A DNA stretch of 47,866 nucleotides from NCBI RefSeq assembly GCF_003385235.1, contig NZ_PQIA01000068.1, forward strand, positions 1 to 47,866, in the 5' to 3' direction. Position numbers and translations under genes: made by a program. This DNA is from Amycolatopsis circi (GTDB taxonomy: Bacteria > Actinomycetota > Actinomycetes > Mycobacteriales > Pseudonocardiaceae). This document shows, piece by piece, positions 17,446-25,935 of this stretch. The notes beneath the pieces are model-generated. The model saw only the letters and a list, made by a program, of their open reading frames with translations. It searched no databases and was not told the DNA's origin. The first letter of the stretch is position 1. Each line of letters opens with the position of its first letter.

Positions 17446-18210
17446 ATGAACATCACCGGAAACACCGTCTTCATCCCCGGCTCGACCAGCGGCATCGGCC
17501 TGGCTCTCGCCCGTGAGCTGCAGGCGAAGGGCAACACCGTCATCGTCGGCGGGCGGCGCACCGAACTGCTCGCGCAAATCGCCGCCGACCACCCCGGCCT
17601 CGACACCGTGCAGATCGACACCACCGACCCGGCGAGCATCGAGGCCGCGGCCAAGGAGGTGCTCGCGAAGCACCCGGACCTCAACGTGCTCGTCCCGATG
17701 GCGGGCATCATGCGCGTCGAGGACTGGCATCGTCCGGAGTCCTTTTTGGACAGCGCGGAAGCGACCGTGACCACGAACATCCTCGGCCCGATCCGGCTCA
17801 TCGCCGCGTTCGTCGAGCACCTGCAGACCCGACCGGACGCCACCATCCTCACCGTCTCCTCCGGCCTCGCCTTCGCGCCGCTGAAGGCCACGCCGAGCTA
17901 CAACGCGTCGAAGGCCGCCATCCACCTGCTCAGCGAATCGCTGCGGCTGCAGCTGGCCGACACCTCGGTGAGGGTCGTCGAACTGGAGCCGCCCGCCGTG
18001 CGCACCGCGCTGCTGCCCGGCCAGGAGGAAAGCGAGTTCGCGATGCCGCTGGACGCCTTCGTCGCCGAGGTCCTGGAGTTGCTCGAAACGCAGCCGGACG
18101 CCACCGAGATCCAGGTCGAGAACGTCAAGTTCCTCCGCTACGGCGAGGCTCGCGGCGACTACCACCAGGTGGTGGCGATGCTCAACGCCGCGGACCCGCA
18201 CGGGAAGTGA
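17446..18210 (+). CDS. Short-chain dehydrogenase (DltE-like)
   Basis: 254 residues of the classical SDR fold: cofactor motif GSTSGIGLALA, SS in LTVSSGLAFAPL and the YxxxK pair in YNASKAAIHLL. Residues after the active site (VRVVELEPPAVRTALLPGQ) match DltE-like oxidoreductases of unknown substrate. ATG 17446 starts at the first strand. The stop is one base from that of the convergent amidohydrolase. Confidence 0.9.
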   Translation: MNITGNTVFIPGSTSGIGLALARELQAKGNTVIVGGRRTELLAQIAADHPGLDTVQIDTTDPASIEAAAKEVLAKHPDLNVLVPMAGIMRVEDWHRPESFLDSAEATVTTNILGPIRLIAAFVEHLQTRPDATILTVSSGLAFAPLKATPSYNASKAAIHLLSESLRLQLADTSVRVVELEPPAVRTALLPGQEESEFAMPLDAFVAEVLELLETQPDATEIQVENVKFLRYGEARGDYHQVVAMLNAADPHGK

Positions 18211-18211
18211 G

Positions 18212-19666
18212 CTACGCCAAGTACGTGGGCCTCCCCGACACAAACGTCGCGGACACCGGCATCTCCCGAAGCTCCTTGGCAGACAGCCCACTCGGATCAG
18301 CCGCCGTCAACACCAGATCAGCCACATCACCGACTTCGACGCCACGGCGGCCACCCGACGACGCCGCCAACGCGTCCGCCAGCGGAATAGCCTGCTCCGG
18401 ATGCCACGGCGGCCGCTCGTCGTCAGTCCGGCCGACCGCGGCGGCGATGCCGTCCCACGGATCCAGCGGCGCGACCGGCGCGTCCGAGCCGAGTTCCAGG
18501 CGGGCACCGGATTCCAGCAAGGCACGGTAGGCGTACGCGCGGTCAGTGCGGCCGTGCCAATGCCGGTCGGCGACGTCGCGGTCGTCGGGCTGGTGCGCGG
18601 GTTGCACACTCGCGACCAGCCCGAGCGCGGCAAACCTCGGCACGTCCTCGGGCCGCAACAACTGCGCGTGCTCGATCCGGCCTGGACAGCCGACCTCCGC
18701 GAAGGCGTCCAGCGCGATGGTGTTGGCGTGGTCGCCGATCGCGTGCACCGCCGGGGTCAGGCCGTGCTCATGCGCGCGGCGCATCAATGGCACCAGTTCC
18801 TCCAGCGGCAGCTCCAGCAACCCCTTCTCGCCGGACCCCGGGTACGAGTCGTGGCAGTAAGCCGTGCGGGTATTGAGCGAGCCGTCGACGAACAGCTTGA
18901 ACGGACCGACCGTGAGCAACCCCTCGCCTGCTTCCAGCACGTCGCCGGTCCGGTGTCCTCTTTGGATAGTCTCGTCCAGCAAATACCTCGCGATGACACA
19001 GGAAACCCGAGTGGCTGGTTTTGTGTTGGCGGCCCGACGAGTCCAGTCCGCGACCGTGTCCGCGTATTCGTAATCGACCACCGACGTCACGCCCCGCTTG
19101 GCCGCGGCGGCCAGCGCGTCAGCGACCCAGCCGTCCTGGACCTCGACCGGCGCGGACGGCAACGCGGCCGTGGCGCTCATGCAGTCGTTCTCCAGCAAGA
19201 CGCCGGTCGGATGCTCTCGCCCGATCAGCTTCAACGCCGCCGGACTGAGCCACAACGTATGCAAATCCGCGCTGAACAACGCCACCGCGCGGCCGGGGAG
19301 CGCGCGCTGCAGCAGCTCCTTGTGCGGCTTATCCGGCCAAAGCCCGTCCCGAAACCCGACTCCGACGACGAGGTCCTGCACCGGAGCTTCGAGCAGCTTC
19401 TCCATCAACAACTCGACCGCCCCCACGGCGGACTGCGCGCTGTCCAGCGGGATGCGCCTGCGGAAACCGGCCCACTGGACCAGATGCGCGTGCGCGTCGA
19501 CGAGTCCCGGGAGGAGCGTGCCGCCATGCCCGTCAAGCACCCGCGCGGCGAATCCCGCACCGCTCCCAGGCTCTTCGACAGCCGACACGACACCGGCGCG
19601 CACTCGAACGTCAGCGAGCGGCCCCCGCAACCCGACCCGGACGCGGCGGAGGAGAAGATCGTCCAT
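18212..19666 (-). CDS. YtcJ-like amidohydrolase
   Basis: 484-residue metal-dependent hydrolase. Landmarks are LLPGLVDAHAHL (HxH), VHAIGDHANTIALDAF, RIEHAQLLRPEDV and LGSDAPVAPLDPW. These fit the amidohydrolase_3/YtcJ group, which hydrolyses N-acyl or imide bonds; the substrate is unknown. It starts 44 bases after the methyltransferase stop on the same strand, so the two may be co-transcribed. Confidence 0.88.
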   Translation of the reverse strand: MDDLLLRRVRVGLRGPLADVRVRAGVVSAVEEPGSGAGFAARVLDGHGGTLLPGLVDAHAHLVQWAGFRRRIPLDSAQSAVGAVELLMEKLLEAPVQDLVVGVGFRDGLWPDKPHKELLQRALPGRAVALFSADLHTLWLSPAALKLIGREHPTGVLLENDCMSATAALPSAPVEVQDGWVADALAAAAKRGVTSVVDYEYADTVADWTRRAANTKPATRVSCVIARYLLDETIQRGHRTGDVLEAGEGLLTVGPFKLFVDGSLNTRTAYCHDSYPGSGEKGLLELPLEELVPLMRRAHEHGLTPAVHAIGDHANTIALDAFAEVGCPGRIEHAQLLRPEDVPRFAALGLVASVQPAHQPDDRDVADRHWHGRTDRAYAYRALLESGARLELGSDAPVAPLDPWDGIAAAVGRTDDERPPWHPEQAIPLADALAASSGGRRGVEVGDVADLVLTAADPSGLSAKELREMPVSATFVSGRPTYLA

Positions 19667-19710
19667 CCGCCCAGCCTGCCAGCCCGGGCCGGGTCGGGTG
19701 AAGGACTATC

Positions 19711-20316
19711 TCACCGGCGCCGCAGGGTGAACCAGTACGTCGGGAACGGGTTCGTGCCGGGCGTGATGTCGGTGAGGTCCCAGCCGGGGAACCGGGAGCG
19801 CAGTTCGTCCGCGGTCATGCCGAAGATTCCGTCGTTGAAAGCCTCCATGCCGTAGCCGAACATCAGCAGACGAGCGCCCGGGGCCGCCGCGCGCGTGACG
19901 CCGGCCGCGTAGGCGTCGCGCCGATGCGGCGGGATGCCGCAGAAACAGCTCAGGTCGAACACGAGCGAGAACCCGTCGCCGACCGCGAGTTCGTCGAGCC
20001 GGGTGACGTCGCCGTGCAGCAGCCGCGCGGCCACACCTGCCTCGTCGGCTTTCGCCCGCGCCTGCCGGACCGCGCTTTCGATCAGGTCGACGCCGACCAC
20101 CTCCCAGCCGTTTCCGGCCAGGTAGACGGCATTGGTGCCAGTGCCGCAACCCAGTTCGAGCGCCCGTCCGGCCGGGAGTTCCGCCACCGTCTCGACCAGT
20201 TCCGGCGGGGTGATGCCGGTGTCCCACGGCGGCCCGTCCCGGTAGTAGGACTCGAGGGCCCGCCGGACGAACTCTTCCAGCTCCTGCTCGGACTGTTCCG
20301 CTGCCTGCTCGACCAT
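19711..20316 (-). CDS. Class I SAM-dependent methyltransferase
   Basis: 201 residues. Motif I is ALELGCGTGTNAVYLA and the acidic strand VVGVDLIESAV. The PPWDTGITPPELV opening resembles TehB/thiopurine-methyltransferase-like enzymes acting on small molecules or metalloids. ATG 20316 follows AAAGGAG and is preferred to an ATG 8 codons upstream that lies inside the operator. Divergent from the TetR gene, its likely repressor. Confidence 0.88.
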   Translation of the reverse strand: MVEQAAEQSEQELEEFVRRALESYYRDGPPWDTGITPPELVETVAELPAGRALELGCGTGTNAVYLAGNGWEVVGVDLIESAVRQARAKADEAGVAARLLHGDVTRLDELAVGDGFSLVFDLSCFCGIPPHRRDAYAAGVTRAAAPGARLLMFGYGMEAFNDGIFGMTADELRSRFPGWDLTDITPGTNPFPTYWFTLRRR

Positions 20317-20330
20317 GGCGCGCTCCTTTT

Positions 20331-20368
20331 TAGAGTCCAACTCTAGTGTTTCTCTCTAGAGATATACT
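20331..20368. promoter_or_regulatory. TetR operator/promoter region
   Basis: The 59-base divergent gap contains TAGAGT-CCA-ACTCTA (20331-20345) and the perfect palindrome TCTCTAGAGA (20353-20362). A -10-like TATACT (20363-20368) ends 8 bases before the TetR GTG, so the TetR message may be leaderless. Both palindromes would block both promoters. Confidence 0.55.
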
Positions 20369-20375
20369 CTCCTTC

Positions 20376-21002
20376 GTGAGCAATGCCAAGCAGACCGAAC
20401 GATCCCGCCGGACCCGCGCGAAGATCACCGCCGCGGCGGGCGAGCTGTTCGCCGAGAAGGGCTACGGGGCGACGAGCCTGCAGGACGTCGCGAGCCGGGC
20501 CGAGGTGGCGGTGCAGACCGTCTACTTCGTCTTCGGCAACAAGCGCGCCCTGTTCAAGGAAGTCGTCGACACGACCATCGCCGGCGACGCCGAACCGGTC
20601 GAGACCATGGGCCGCGACTGGTTCCGCGCCGCGCTCGCCGCACCGACCGCCGGCGACCACCTGCGCCGCCACGTCCGGGGCACCCGCCGCATCCTCGACC
20701 GGGTCGCGCCGATCGTCCCGGTCATCGCGGCCGCCGCCGCGACGGATCCGGAGATCGCCGCCCTCTGGCCGGACCGCGACCCGCGCTACACCGTCCAGCA
20801 CACCGCCGCGAAGTCCCTGGTCTCGAAACCCGGCGCACGACCGGGGGTGTCGGCACGGCACGCCGCCGACGTCCTGTACGGAGTGCTGAGCCCCGAGTTG
20901 TACCTGGTGTTCACGCGAGAACGCGGCTGGGCGGCGGGCAAGTGGGAACGGTGGGCAGAGGAGACCCTGCTCAGTCAACTGTGCGAGATCGACGGCTCCT
21001 GA
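20376..21002 (+). CDS. TetR-family regulator
   Basis: 208 residues. The N-terminal TetR HTH reads ITAAAGELFAEKGYGATSLQ, then VAVQTVYFVFGNKRALF. GTG 20376 is chosen; in-frame codons further up run through the operator. The C-terminal domain is of the unspecified ligand-binding type. Probably represses itself and the divergent methyltransferase. Confidence 0.9.
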   Translation: MSNAKQTERSRRTRAKITAAAGELFAEKGYGATSLQDVASRAEVAVQTVYFVFGNKRALFKEVVDTTIAGDAEPVETMGRDWFRAALAAPTAGDHLRRHVRGTRRILDRVAPIVPVIAAAAATDPEIAALWPDRDPRYTVQHTAAKSLVSKPGARPGVSARHAADVLYGVLSPELYLVFTRERGWAAGKWERWAEETLLSQLCEIDGS

Positions 21003-21437
21003 GCCGGCCTCGGGACACTGCGCGGGTTCATCCGATCGGGGACGCGAGGAATTCCCATGTGGGAGAGCGTGTTGAAGCGGGTATACGCAAAGCATGGCAG
21101 CCGTCGCCCGCCGAAGGGTCAGGGCCGGTCAGGAGCGCCGCCTTCACAAGCCGCGCAGGGTTCAACTCCCTCGGTTGCCACTTTTTTCGCTGAGTCGCGG
21201 GCCGGTTCTCCGACCGCGCCAGACTTGTCCGCCCCCCGTGATTTTGGCGGCGAGCCGGATATCCAGCTTGCCCTGAGCAGGTGTCCCGCGCTCAGCCACG
21301 CCGTGCCAGCGACGCGCTCTTCGACCAACTCCGGTCTGCACCGCTCAGATGAAGTGACAGGCAGTTCGCGCCGCGCAGCCACCCCTCTCAACACTTAGCC
21401 CTTGCGCTAACTATCCTCGCCCGCAATACTTAGCCTC
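21003..21437. other. Intergenic region with tRNA-like 3' half
   Basis: About 435 bases without a supportable protein gene. Positions 21096-21179 end in a T-arm-like GGTTCAACTCC with a 4-bp T stem. The flanking GGCAGCC (21096) and GGTTGCC (21173) can form a 7-bp acceptor-like stem (one G-U), followed by A and then a T-run. No convincing D arm or anticodon stem is seen, so this is at best a degenerate tRNA. Confidence 0.35.
21393..21435. promoter_or_regulatory. Repeats upstream of ArsR gene
   Basis: ACTTAGCC occurs at 21393-21400 and 21428-21435, and TTAGC (21395) faces GCTAA (21406-21410) across 6 bases. These AT-richer repeats directly precede the ArsR start and could be its autoregulatory site. 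Confidence 0.35.
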
Positions 21438-21773
21438 ATGGCTCAGTATTCGACCGTCCTCGACGGCGTCTTCACGGCCCTCGCCGATGCGACTCGACGG
21501 GCCGTCGTGCGGCGGCTCGGGCGGGGGCCGGCGAGTGTCGGCGATCTCGCGGGCGAGGCGCCGATGACCTTGCCCTCCTTCATGAAGCACGTCCGGATGC
21601 TCGAGTCGCACGGGCTGATCCGCACCGTGAAGTCCGGGCGGGTGCGCACGTGCGAGCTGAATCGCGAGCGGTTCGCGCTCGTCGAGGACTGGCTCGCCGA
21701 GCAGCGGCACGTCTGGGCCGGGCGCACCGACCGGCTCGAGCAATTCGTCACCGGCCAGGAGGACCAGCCGTGA
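21438..21773 (+). CDS. ArsR-family regulator
   Basis: 111 residues. The winged-helix pattern is ALADATRRAVVRRLGRGPAS, then VGDLAGEAPMTLPSFMKHV and a wing GLIRTVKSGRVRTCEL. No metal-binding ELCVCDL-type motif is present, so it belongs to the SRPBCC-linked ArsR branch. Its stop overlaps the GTG of the next gene (GTGA). The partner is broken, so the regulator may have lost its function. Confidence 0.9.
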   Translation: MAQYSTVLDGVFTALADATRRAVVRRLGRGPASVGDLAGEAPMTLPSFMKHVRMLESHGLIRTVKSGRVRTCELNRERFALVEDWLAEQRHVWAGRTDRLEQFVTGQEDQP

Positions 21774-22239
21774 ACCCCGACCTCGATCTCTCGCTCGACC
21801 GCGTCATCCGCGCGCCCCGCAAGCGCGTCTGGGACGCCTGGACCGACCCGGCCAGCCTCTCGCGGTGGTGGATCCCCGCGCCGCTGCGGTGCCGCGTCGA
21901 GGAACTGGACGTGCGCGCCGGGGGTGCGTTCGTCACGCGGATGAGCGAGGACGGCACCGCGTTCGTCCCGCATCTTGACGCGTGTTTCCTCGTCGTGGAG
22001 GACTGCGAGCGGCTCGTTTTCACCAACGCGCTCGACAGCAGTTGGCGGCCAGCCAATCCACAACCGGTGGCGATGACAGCCGAGGTCGTCCTTCGCGATC
22101 ACCCGGACGGCACGGACTATCGCATCGTCGTTCGACACGGGACCCGGCGTCGAGGGAACGCCACGCTGATCTCGGATTCGCTGACGGATGGGGCGCTGTC
22201 ACCGCTCAGCTCGCCCAGATCGCGGAAAGCGGCTCCTGA
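21770..22239 (+). pseudogene. SRPBCC/AHSA1-domain protein, frameshifted
   Basis: From GTG 21770 the frame gives a normal SRPBCC start (LDLSLDRVIRAPRKRVWDAW; LSRWWIPAP). At about 22140 it leaves the family after VVRHG. The expected C-terminus (HADLGFADGWGAVTAQLAQI, then AESGS and a stop at 22239) continues in another frame. Adding one G to the GGG at 22140-22142 restores RHGDPASRERHADLGF. A single-base deletion, or a sequencing error, explains this. The ArsR/SRPBCC pair is a common coupled unit. Confidence 0.8.
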
Positions 22240-22593
22240 TGCAGGTAGCTGGATAGTCCACAGAGGACACCGGCGGGTGGTTCGTCCCGCCTCTCGACCA
22301 GACCTTCGTCCAGTGCGCCTCCGAGCGGCTGGATCGCGCCGACGGTCTGTTGTTCGGCCGCCTCGTTCGCCCGGGACTGGCCTGCCGTCACCGATCCGGA
22401 CGCTGAGCGGATGAATTCGCTGCCGAAGTACGTCGTATCGGACACGATCGGAACCGGCGGCTGGGCACCGACGACCGTGTTGCGTGGCGACCCCGTGGCG
22501 GCAGTTGAAAAGCTCGAGGCGAGGCCGGGCAGGGAGCCGCAGATCACGGCAGCGCCCGGCTGCGGCTTCCGCATGAGGAGTCGGCGGAGTTGG
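22239..22593 (+). pseudogene. RibD/DHFR-like reductase remnant
   Basis: ATG 22239 overlaps the SRPBCC stop (TGATG) but meets a TAG after five codons. The same frame then reads EDTGGWFVPPLDQTFV and ADGLLFGR, like the start of RibD C-terminal-domain (dihydrofolate reductase-like) proteins. From 22411 another frame reads MNSLPKYVVSDT, TTVLRGDPVAAVEKLEA, also typical. After that the frame shifts again and the gene ends at a hairpin. Multiple lesions mark it as dead. Confidence 0.75.
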
Positions 22594-22641
22594 CCTCGTG
22601 AGTGGCGATCCCGGTTAGAACCGCGATTGCCGCTCACGAGG
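22594..22641. terminator. Bidirectional palindrome between convergent genes
   Basis: The arms 22594-22616 and 22619-22641 pair over most of 23 positions with a few G-U or mismatched positions. It lies immediately beyond the alkaline phosphatase stop (22643). The left arm differs from 16455-16477 at one base. Confidence 0.72.
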
Positions 22642-22642
22642 A

Positions 22643-23869
22643 TCACAGGTGCGCGGCGGACACCATCGCGCGGTAGACGTCGGTGTTGTCCAATGTCCCG
22701 TCGAGCCGGTCCGAGCCGGGCCCAGTCGCGGTGACCGGAGTCGGCACGCCGCTGTGGTCGCCGGTCGTCCAGTCGACGGTCAGCGAAAGTTTGGTGCCAG
22801 GAACCGGGAACGGACCGTCCTCGTTGCCTTCGGGGGCACCGTCAGTGTCCTCAATGGCCAGTCCGCCGGTCTCGTGGTCGCCGCCGATGATCACCAGGGT
22901 GTCCGGGTGCGAGCGGGTGAAGCGAAGCACTTCGGATACGGCAGCGTCGAGAGCCCGGCCCGCGTCGAGGACCCCGTGCGCGTTGTTCTCGTGGGACATT
23001 CCGTCGATGCCTTCTTCCTCCAGGAACAGGAAAAAACCGCGCGGGTTGGCGGAAAGCGTGTCCAGCGCCTTCTTCGCCATCACCGGTAGCGCGACCTTCG
23101 GCTGATACGCGCCCTTGCCGTCCGGGCCGTAGTCGACCATGTCCTCGTTCGCGAACAGTCCGAGCAGTCGCGGCGCGCGGGTCGCGGCGAGTTCGCTGGC
23201 GTTGCGGACATAGGTGTAGCCGGACCGCTTCGCCTGCTCGATGAGATTGCCGTGCGTGCTGCGGCTTTCCTCGCCTGGCTTGTCCGGCCACGCGCCGGGA
23301 TCGCCCTTCGGCAGCCACCAGTCCTCACCGCCGCCGAGGAGCACTTCCGGGCGGCTCTCGGTGATGTATTGCTTGGCGATGTCGCTCTGCAGATCCCGCG
23401 AAGGTACGTGCGACGCGAACGCGGCCGGCGACGCACCGGTGACCTGCGCGGTGGTGACCAGACCGGTCGACTTCCCGGCGCGTTTAGCCTGTTCAAGCAC
23501 GGTCAGCAGCCGACGGCCCCGCGCGTCCTGGCCGACCACGCCGTTGCGGGTCTTGTGCCCGGTGGCCAGCGCGGTCGCCGCTGCGGCCGAGTCGGTGACG
23601 AGTGCTTCCGGGTCGCCGGGATCGGTGTGCACCATGCCGGCGACCGGGAGCCGGTTCATGACGAGGTCGCCCGCCCGGCCGGTCGTCGCGAGCCGGACGA
23701 ACTCCCGCTGCGCCGCGCCCATCCCGTCGCCCTGGAGGTAGACGATGTTGCGCGCCTTCGGATGCCAGCCGCTGGACTCCGCGGCGGGACTGTCCCCCGC
23801 CGTCGCGACCGCGGGCACCGCTCCGGCCACCGCGAGCACAGCCGCGGTGAGCACCATCGTCTTGCGCAT
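22643..23869 (-). CDS. Secreted alkaline phosphatase
   Basis: 408 residues with a signal peptide (basic MRK, then MVLTAAVLAVAGAVPAVATA, cleavage near residue 24). Active-site features of PhoA-type enzymes are YLQGDGMG (metal Asp48), VTDSAAAATALATG (nucleophile Ser94), the EEEGIDGMSHENNAHG metal site, GGDHETGG and TTGDHSGVPTPV. It releases phosphate from organic esters outside the cell. ATG 23869 follows AGGAGG. A 19-bp inverted repeat sits just upstream. Confidence 0.93.
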   Translation of the reverse strand: MRKTMVLTAAVLAVAGAVPAVATAGDSPAAESSGWHPKARNIVYLQGDGMGAAQREFVRLATTGRAGDLVMNRLPVAGMVHTDPGDPEALVTDSAAAATALATGHKTRNGVVGQDARGRRLLTVLEQAKRAGKSTGLVTTAQVTGASPAAFASHVPSRDLQSDIAKQYITESRPEVLLGGGEDWWLPKGDPGAWPDKPGEESRSTHGNLIEQAKRSGYTYVRNASELAATRAPRLLGLFANEDMVDYGPDGKGAYQPKVALPVMAKKALDTLSANPRGFFLFLEEEGIDGMSHENNAHGVLDAGRALDAAVSEVLRFTRSHPDTLVIIGGDHETGGLAIEDTDGAPEGNEDGPFPVPGTKLSLTVDWTTGDHSGVPTPVTATGPGSDRLDGTLDNTDVYRAMVSAAHL

Positions 23870-23884
23870 CCGGATCCTCCTTTA

Positions 23885-23903
23885 GTTAGGAAGCTTTCCT
23901 AAC
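23885..23903. promoter_or_regulatory. Inverted repeat GTTAGGAA-GCT-TTCCTAAC
   Basis: Two perfect 8-bp arms around 3 bases, 16 bases upstream of the phosphatase ATG. It resembles the TTAGGAA/TTCCTAA palindromes that precede secreted-enzyme genes in actinomycetes and that ROK regulators of the CsnR type bind (family knowledge, from memory). A ROK gene lies about 850 bases away but has its own likely site at 25899. Confidence 0.5.
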
Positions 23904-24003
23904 ATCTTTCCGAGACCACCGCGAGGGGGTCACCTGAATGGACGTGTCCGCCGACGGTGAACAACACCCCGCCGGGACGCGGTGCTCACTACGGTTGGCT
24001 CTC

Positions 24004-24726
24004 ATGGAGACCGTCACGACGCGCACCGTCGAGTACCAGGCCGACGGCCTCACCATGGTCGGGCGCCTCGCGCTTCCCGCAGGCACCGGCCGTCGGCCCG
24101 CCGTCCTGATCGGACCCGAAGGCACCGGCCTCAACGACTTTCAGCGCGCCCGGGCCGACGCGCTGGCCGAACTGGGTTACGTGGCGCTGGCCTTCGACAT
24201 CCACGGCGGACGCTGGTTCACCGACCCCCAGGAGATGCTGGACCGCTGCCTGCCGCTGCTCGACGACCCGGACCGGATGCGCGACATCGGCCACGCGGCG
24301 CTCGACGTGCTGCTCGCCGAAACGCGGACCGACCCGAACCGGATCGCCGGGATCGGCAACCGCACCGGCGGCGCGATCGTGCTGGAACTCGGCCGCGCGG
24401 GCGTCGATCTGCGCGCGATCGGCACGATCAACGGGCTGATCACCGGCCGTCCGGGCGAGGCGGAGAACATCCGCTGCCCGGTGTGGGCGGGCGTCGGCTC
24501 GGAGGACCCGATCATGGCGCCCGCGCAACGGGACGCGTTCGCCGCCGAGATGCAGGCCGCGGGCGTCGACTGGCGGCTCACGGTTTACGGCGGCGCCGTG
24601 CACGCCTTCCACCACCCGCCGGTCGGCCAGGAGCAGAAAGTCCTCCCCGGCGTCGGCTACCACCCGGTGCACGCCGAGCGGGCCTGGCGCGACGTCGTGA
24701 CTCTGCTTGCCGACAACCTGGGCTAA
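24004..24726 (+). CDS. Dienelactone hydrolase-like protein lacking the Cys nucleophile
   Basis: 240 residues of the alpha/beta-hydrolase DLH family: PEGTGLNDFQRARADALAEL (Glu39), ALAFDIHGGR, WAGVGSEDPIMAPAQRDAF (Asp168) and YGGAVHAFHHP (His200). The nucleophile elbow, normally GYCFGG, reads GNRTGG, putting Arg120 where Cys should be. The protein keeps the rest of the triad but probably cannot use the DLH mechanism. ATG 24004. The stop overlaps the convergent ROK stop by 3 bases. Confidence 0.85.
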   Translation: METVTTRTVEYQADGLTMVGRLALPAGTGRRPAVLIGPEGTGLNDFQRARADALAELGYVALAFDIHGGRWFTDPQEMLDRCLPLLDDPDRMRDIGHAALDVLLAETRTDPNRIAGIGNRTGGAIVLELGRAGVDLRAIGTINGLITGRPGEAENIRCPVWAGVGSEDPIMAPAQRDAFAAEMQAAGVDWRLTVYGGAVHAFHHPPVGQEQKVLPGVGYHPVHAERAWRDVVTLLADNLG

Positions 24727-25856
24727 CGGGCGAGAAACGGCCCCGGGTCGGCCAAAACGCCGTGGACGATGCGGCCCGCGGCACCCAGCGTCGCGGCGGA
24801 ATCGCCGAGGGCGGACGGGCTCAGCACCGGCACCGATCCGCGCAGGCCGGTCAATCGCGCGCGCAGCACGTCCTCCGCGGCGGGCGCCAGCCACGGAAAC
24901 AGCGGTCCGAACACCCCGCCGAGTACCACGCGGTCCACGTCCACCAGATTGACCGCCGACGCGAGCGCCAACCCCAATGCCTCCCCCGCCGCCGCGACCG
25001 CTGACAACGCCGCGCCGTCGCCTGCGGTCAAGGCAGCGCAGAGATCGTCCACTGTGGATACTCCGGCAGCGGTCAGCATCGCCTCCTGACCGGCGTAGGT
25101 CTCCAGACAGCCCACCGCGCCGCAGCGACAGGACGGGCCGGACGGGGAAACCAGCACGTGCCCCAGCTCCCCGCCCGTGCCGCGGAACAACCCGGAGTCC
25201 ACCACCAGTCCCGCACCGATGCCGATTTCGCCGGACACATAAAGGAAATCCGCCGCTCCGGCACCGAACCACAGCTCGCCCAGCGCACCGAGATTCGCCT
25301 CGTTGTCCACCGAAACCGGAACCGGCAGCTCCAACGCAACAGGAACGTTTCGCCAACCGAGATTCGGCGCGCTCAGCACCACGCCGTCCCGCACTGGCCC
25401 CGACACCGCGAGCACCGCACCAGCGACCGTCAGCCCCAGCTGACGCGCCTCGGCCAACTCCGCGGAAGCCAGCTCCCGCACCGCCTCCAGCACGGTTTCC
25501 GCTGGCACGCCCCGGTTGTCGCGCTCGATCCGAACCGACCGGCGGACCGCACCGGTCAGGTCAAGAACGCGCGCGGCGAGATAGCCCACATTGGCCTCAA
25601 GCCCCAGGGAAGCGATCCGCGCCCCGCTCAGCGACACCTCGACCCCGGGACGGCCGCGTTCCCCCGCCCGCACCGCGGCGGTCTCGGCCAGAAAACCCGC
25701 GTCCACCAGCGAGCCGACCAAAGTGGACACGGTCGATTTGGTCAGCCCGGTCAGCTCCGCCAGCGCGGCGCGGGTCAGGGGGCCGCCGCGGCTGATCTCG
25801 CCGAGCACCAGCTCGAGGTTCCGCGCGCGCATCGCGTCATGCCGAACCGGCTCCAT
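24723..25856 (-). CDS. ROK-family repressor, XylR-like
   Basis: 377 residues. The N-terminal winged helix is LTRAALAELTGLTKSTVSTL. The ROK sugar-kinase-like domain has the zinc motif CRCGAVGCLE preceded by GGELGHVLV. Such proteins bind a sugar and release DNA. It is divergent from xylose isomerase, which makes xylose the likely inducer. ATG 25856 follows GGAGG; an in-frame start further upstream would cross the operator. Confidence 0.9.
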   Translation of the reverse strand: MEPVRHDAMRARNLELVLGEISRGGPLTRAALAELTGLTKSTVSTLVGSLVDAGFLAETAAVRAGERGRPGVEVSLSGARIASLGLEANVGYLAARVLDLTGAVRRSVRIERDNRGVPAETVLEAVRELASAELAEARQLGLTVAGAVLAVSGPVRDGVVLSAPNLGWRNVPVALELPVPVSVDNEANLGALGELWFGAGAADFLYVSGEIGIGAGLVVDSGLFRGTGGELGHVLVSPSGPSCRCGAVGCLETYAGQEAMLTAAGVSTVDDLCAALTAGDGAALSAVAAAGEALGLALASAVNLVDVDRVVLGGVFGPLFPWLAPAAEDVLRARLTGLRGSVPVLSPSALGDSAATLGAAGRIVHGVLADPGPFLAR

Positions 25857-25898
25857 CCGAACCTCCGCTCTTGACGGCCGGGGCGGCCGCGGCGCAGT

Positions 25899-25923
25899 AT
25901 TTAGTCTACATCGTGAACTAAAT
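25899..25923. promoter_or_regulatory. Candidate XylR operator
   Basis: Perfect 7-bp arms ATTTAGT (25899) and ACTAAAT (25917) are separated by 11 bases in the 79-base gap between the ROK and xylA genes. The position just ahead of the xylA ribosome site fits repression of xylA and autoregulation. Confidence 0.6.
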
Positions 25924-25935
25924 GAAGGGACGGGC

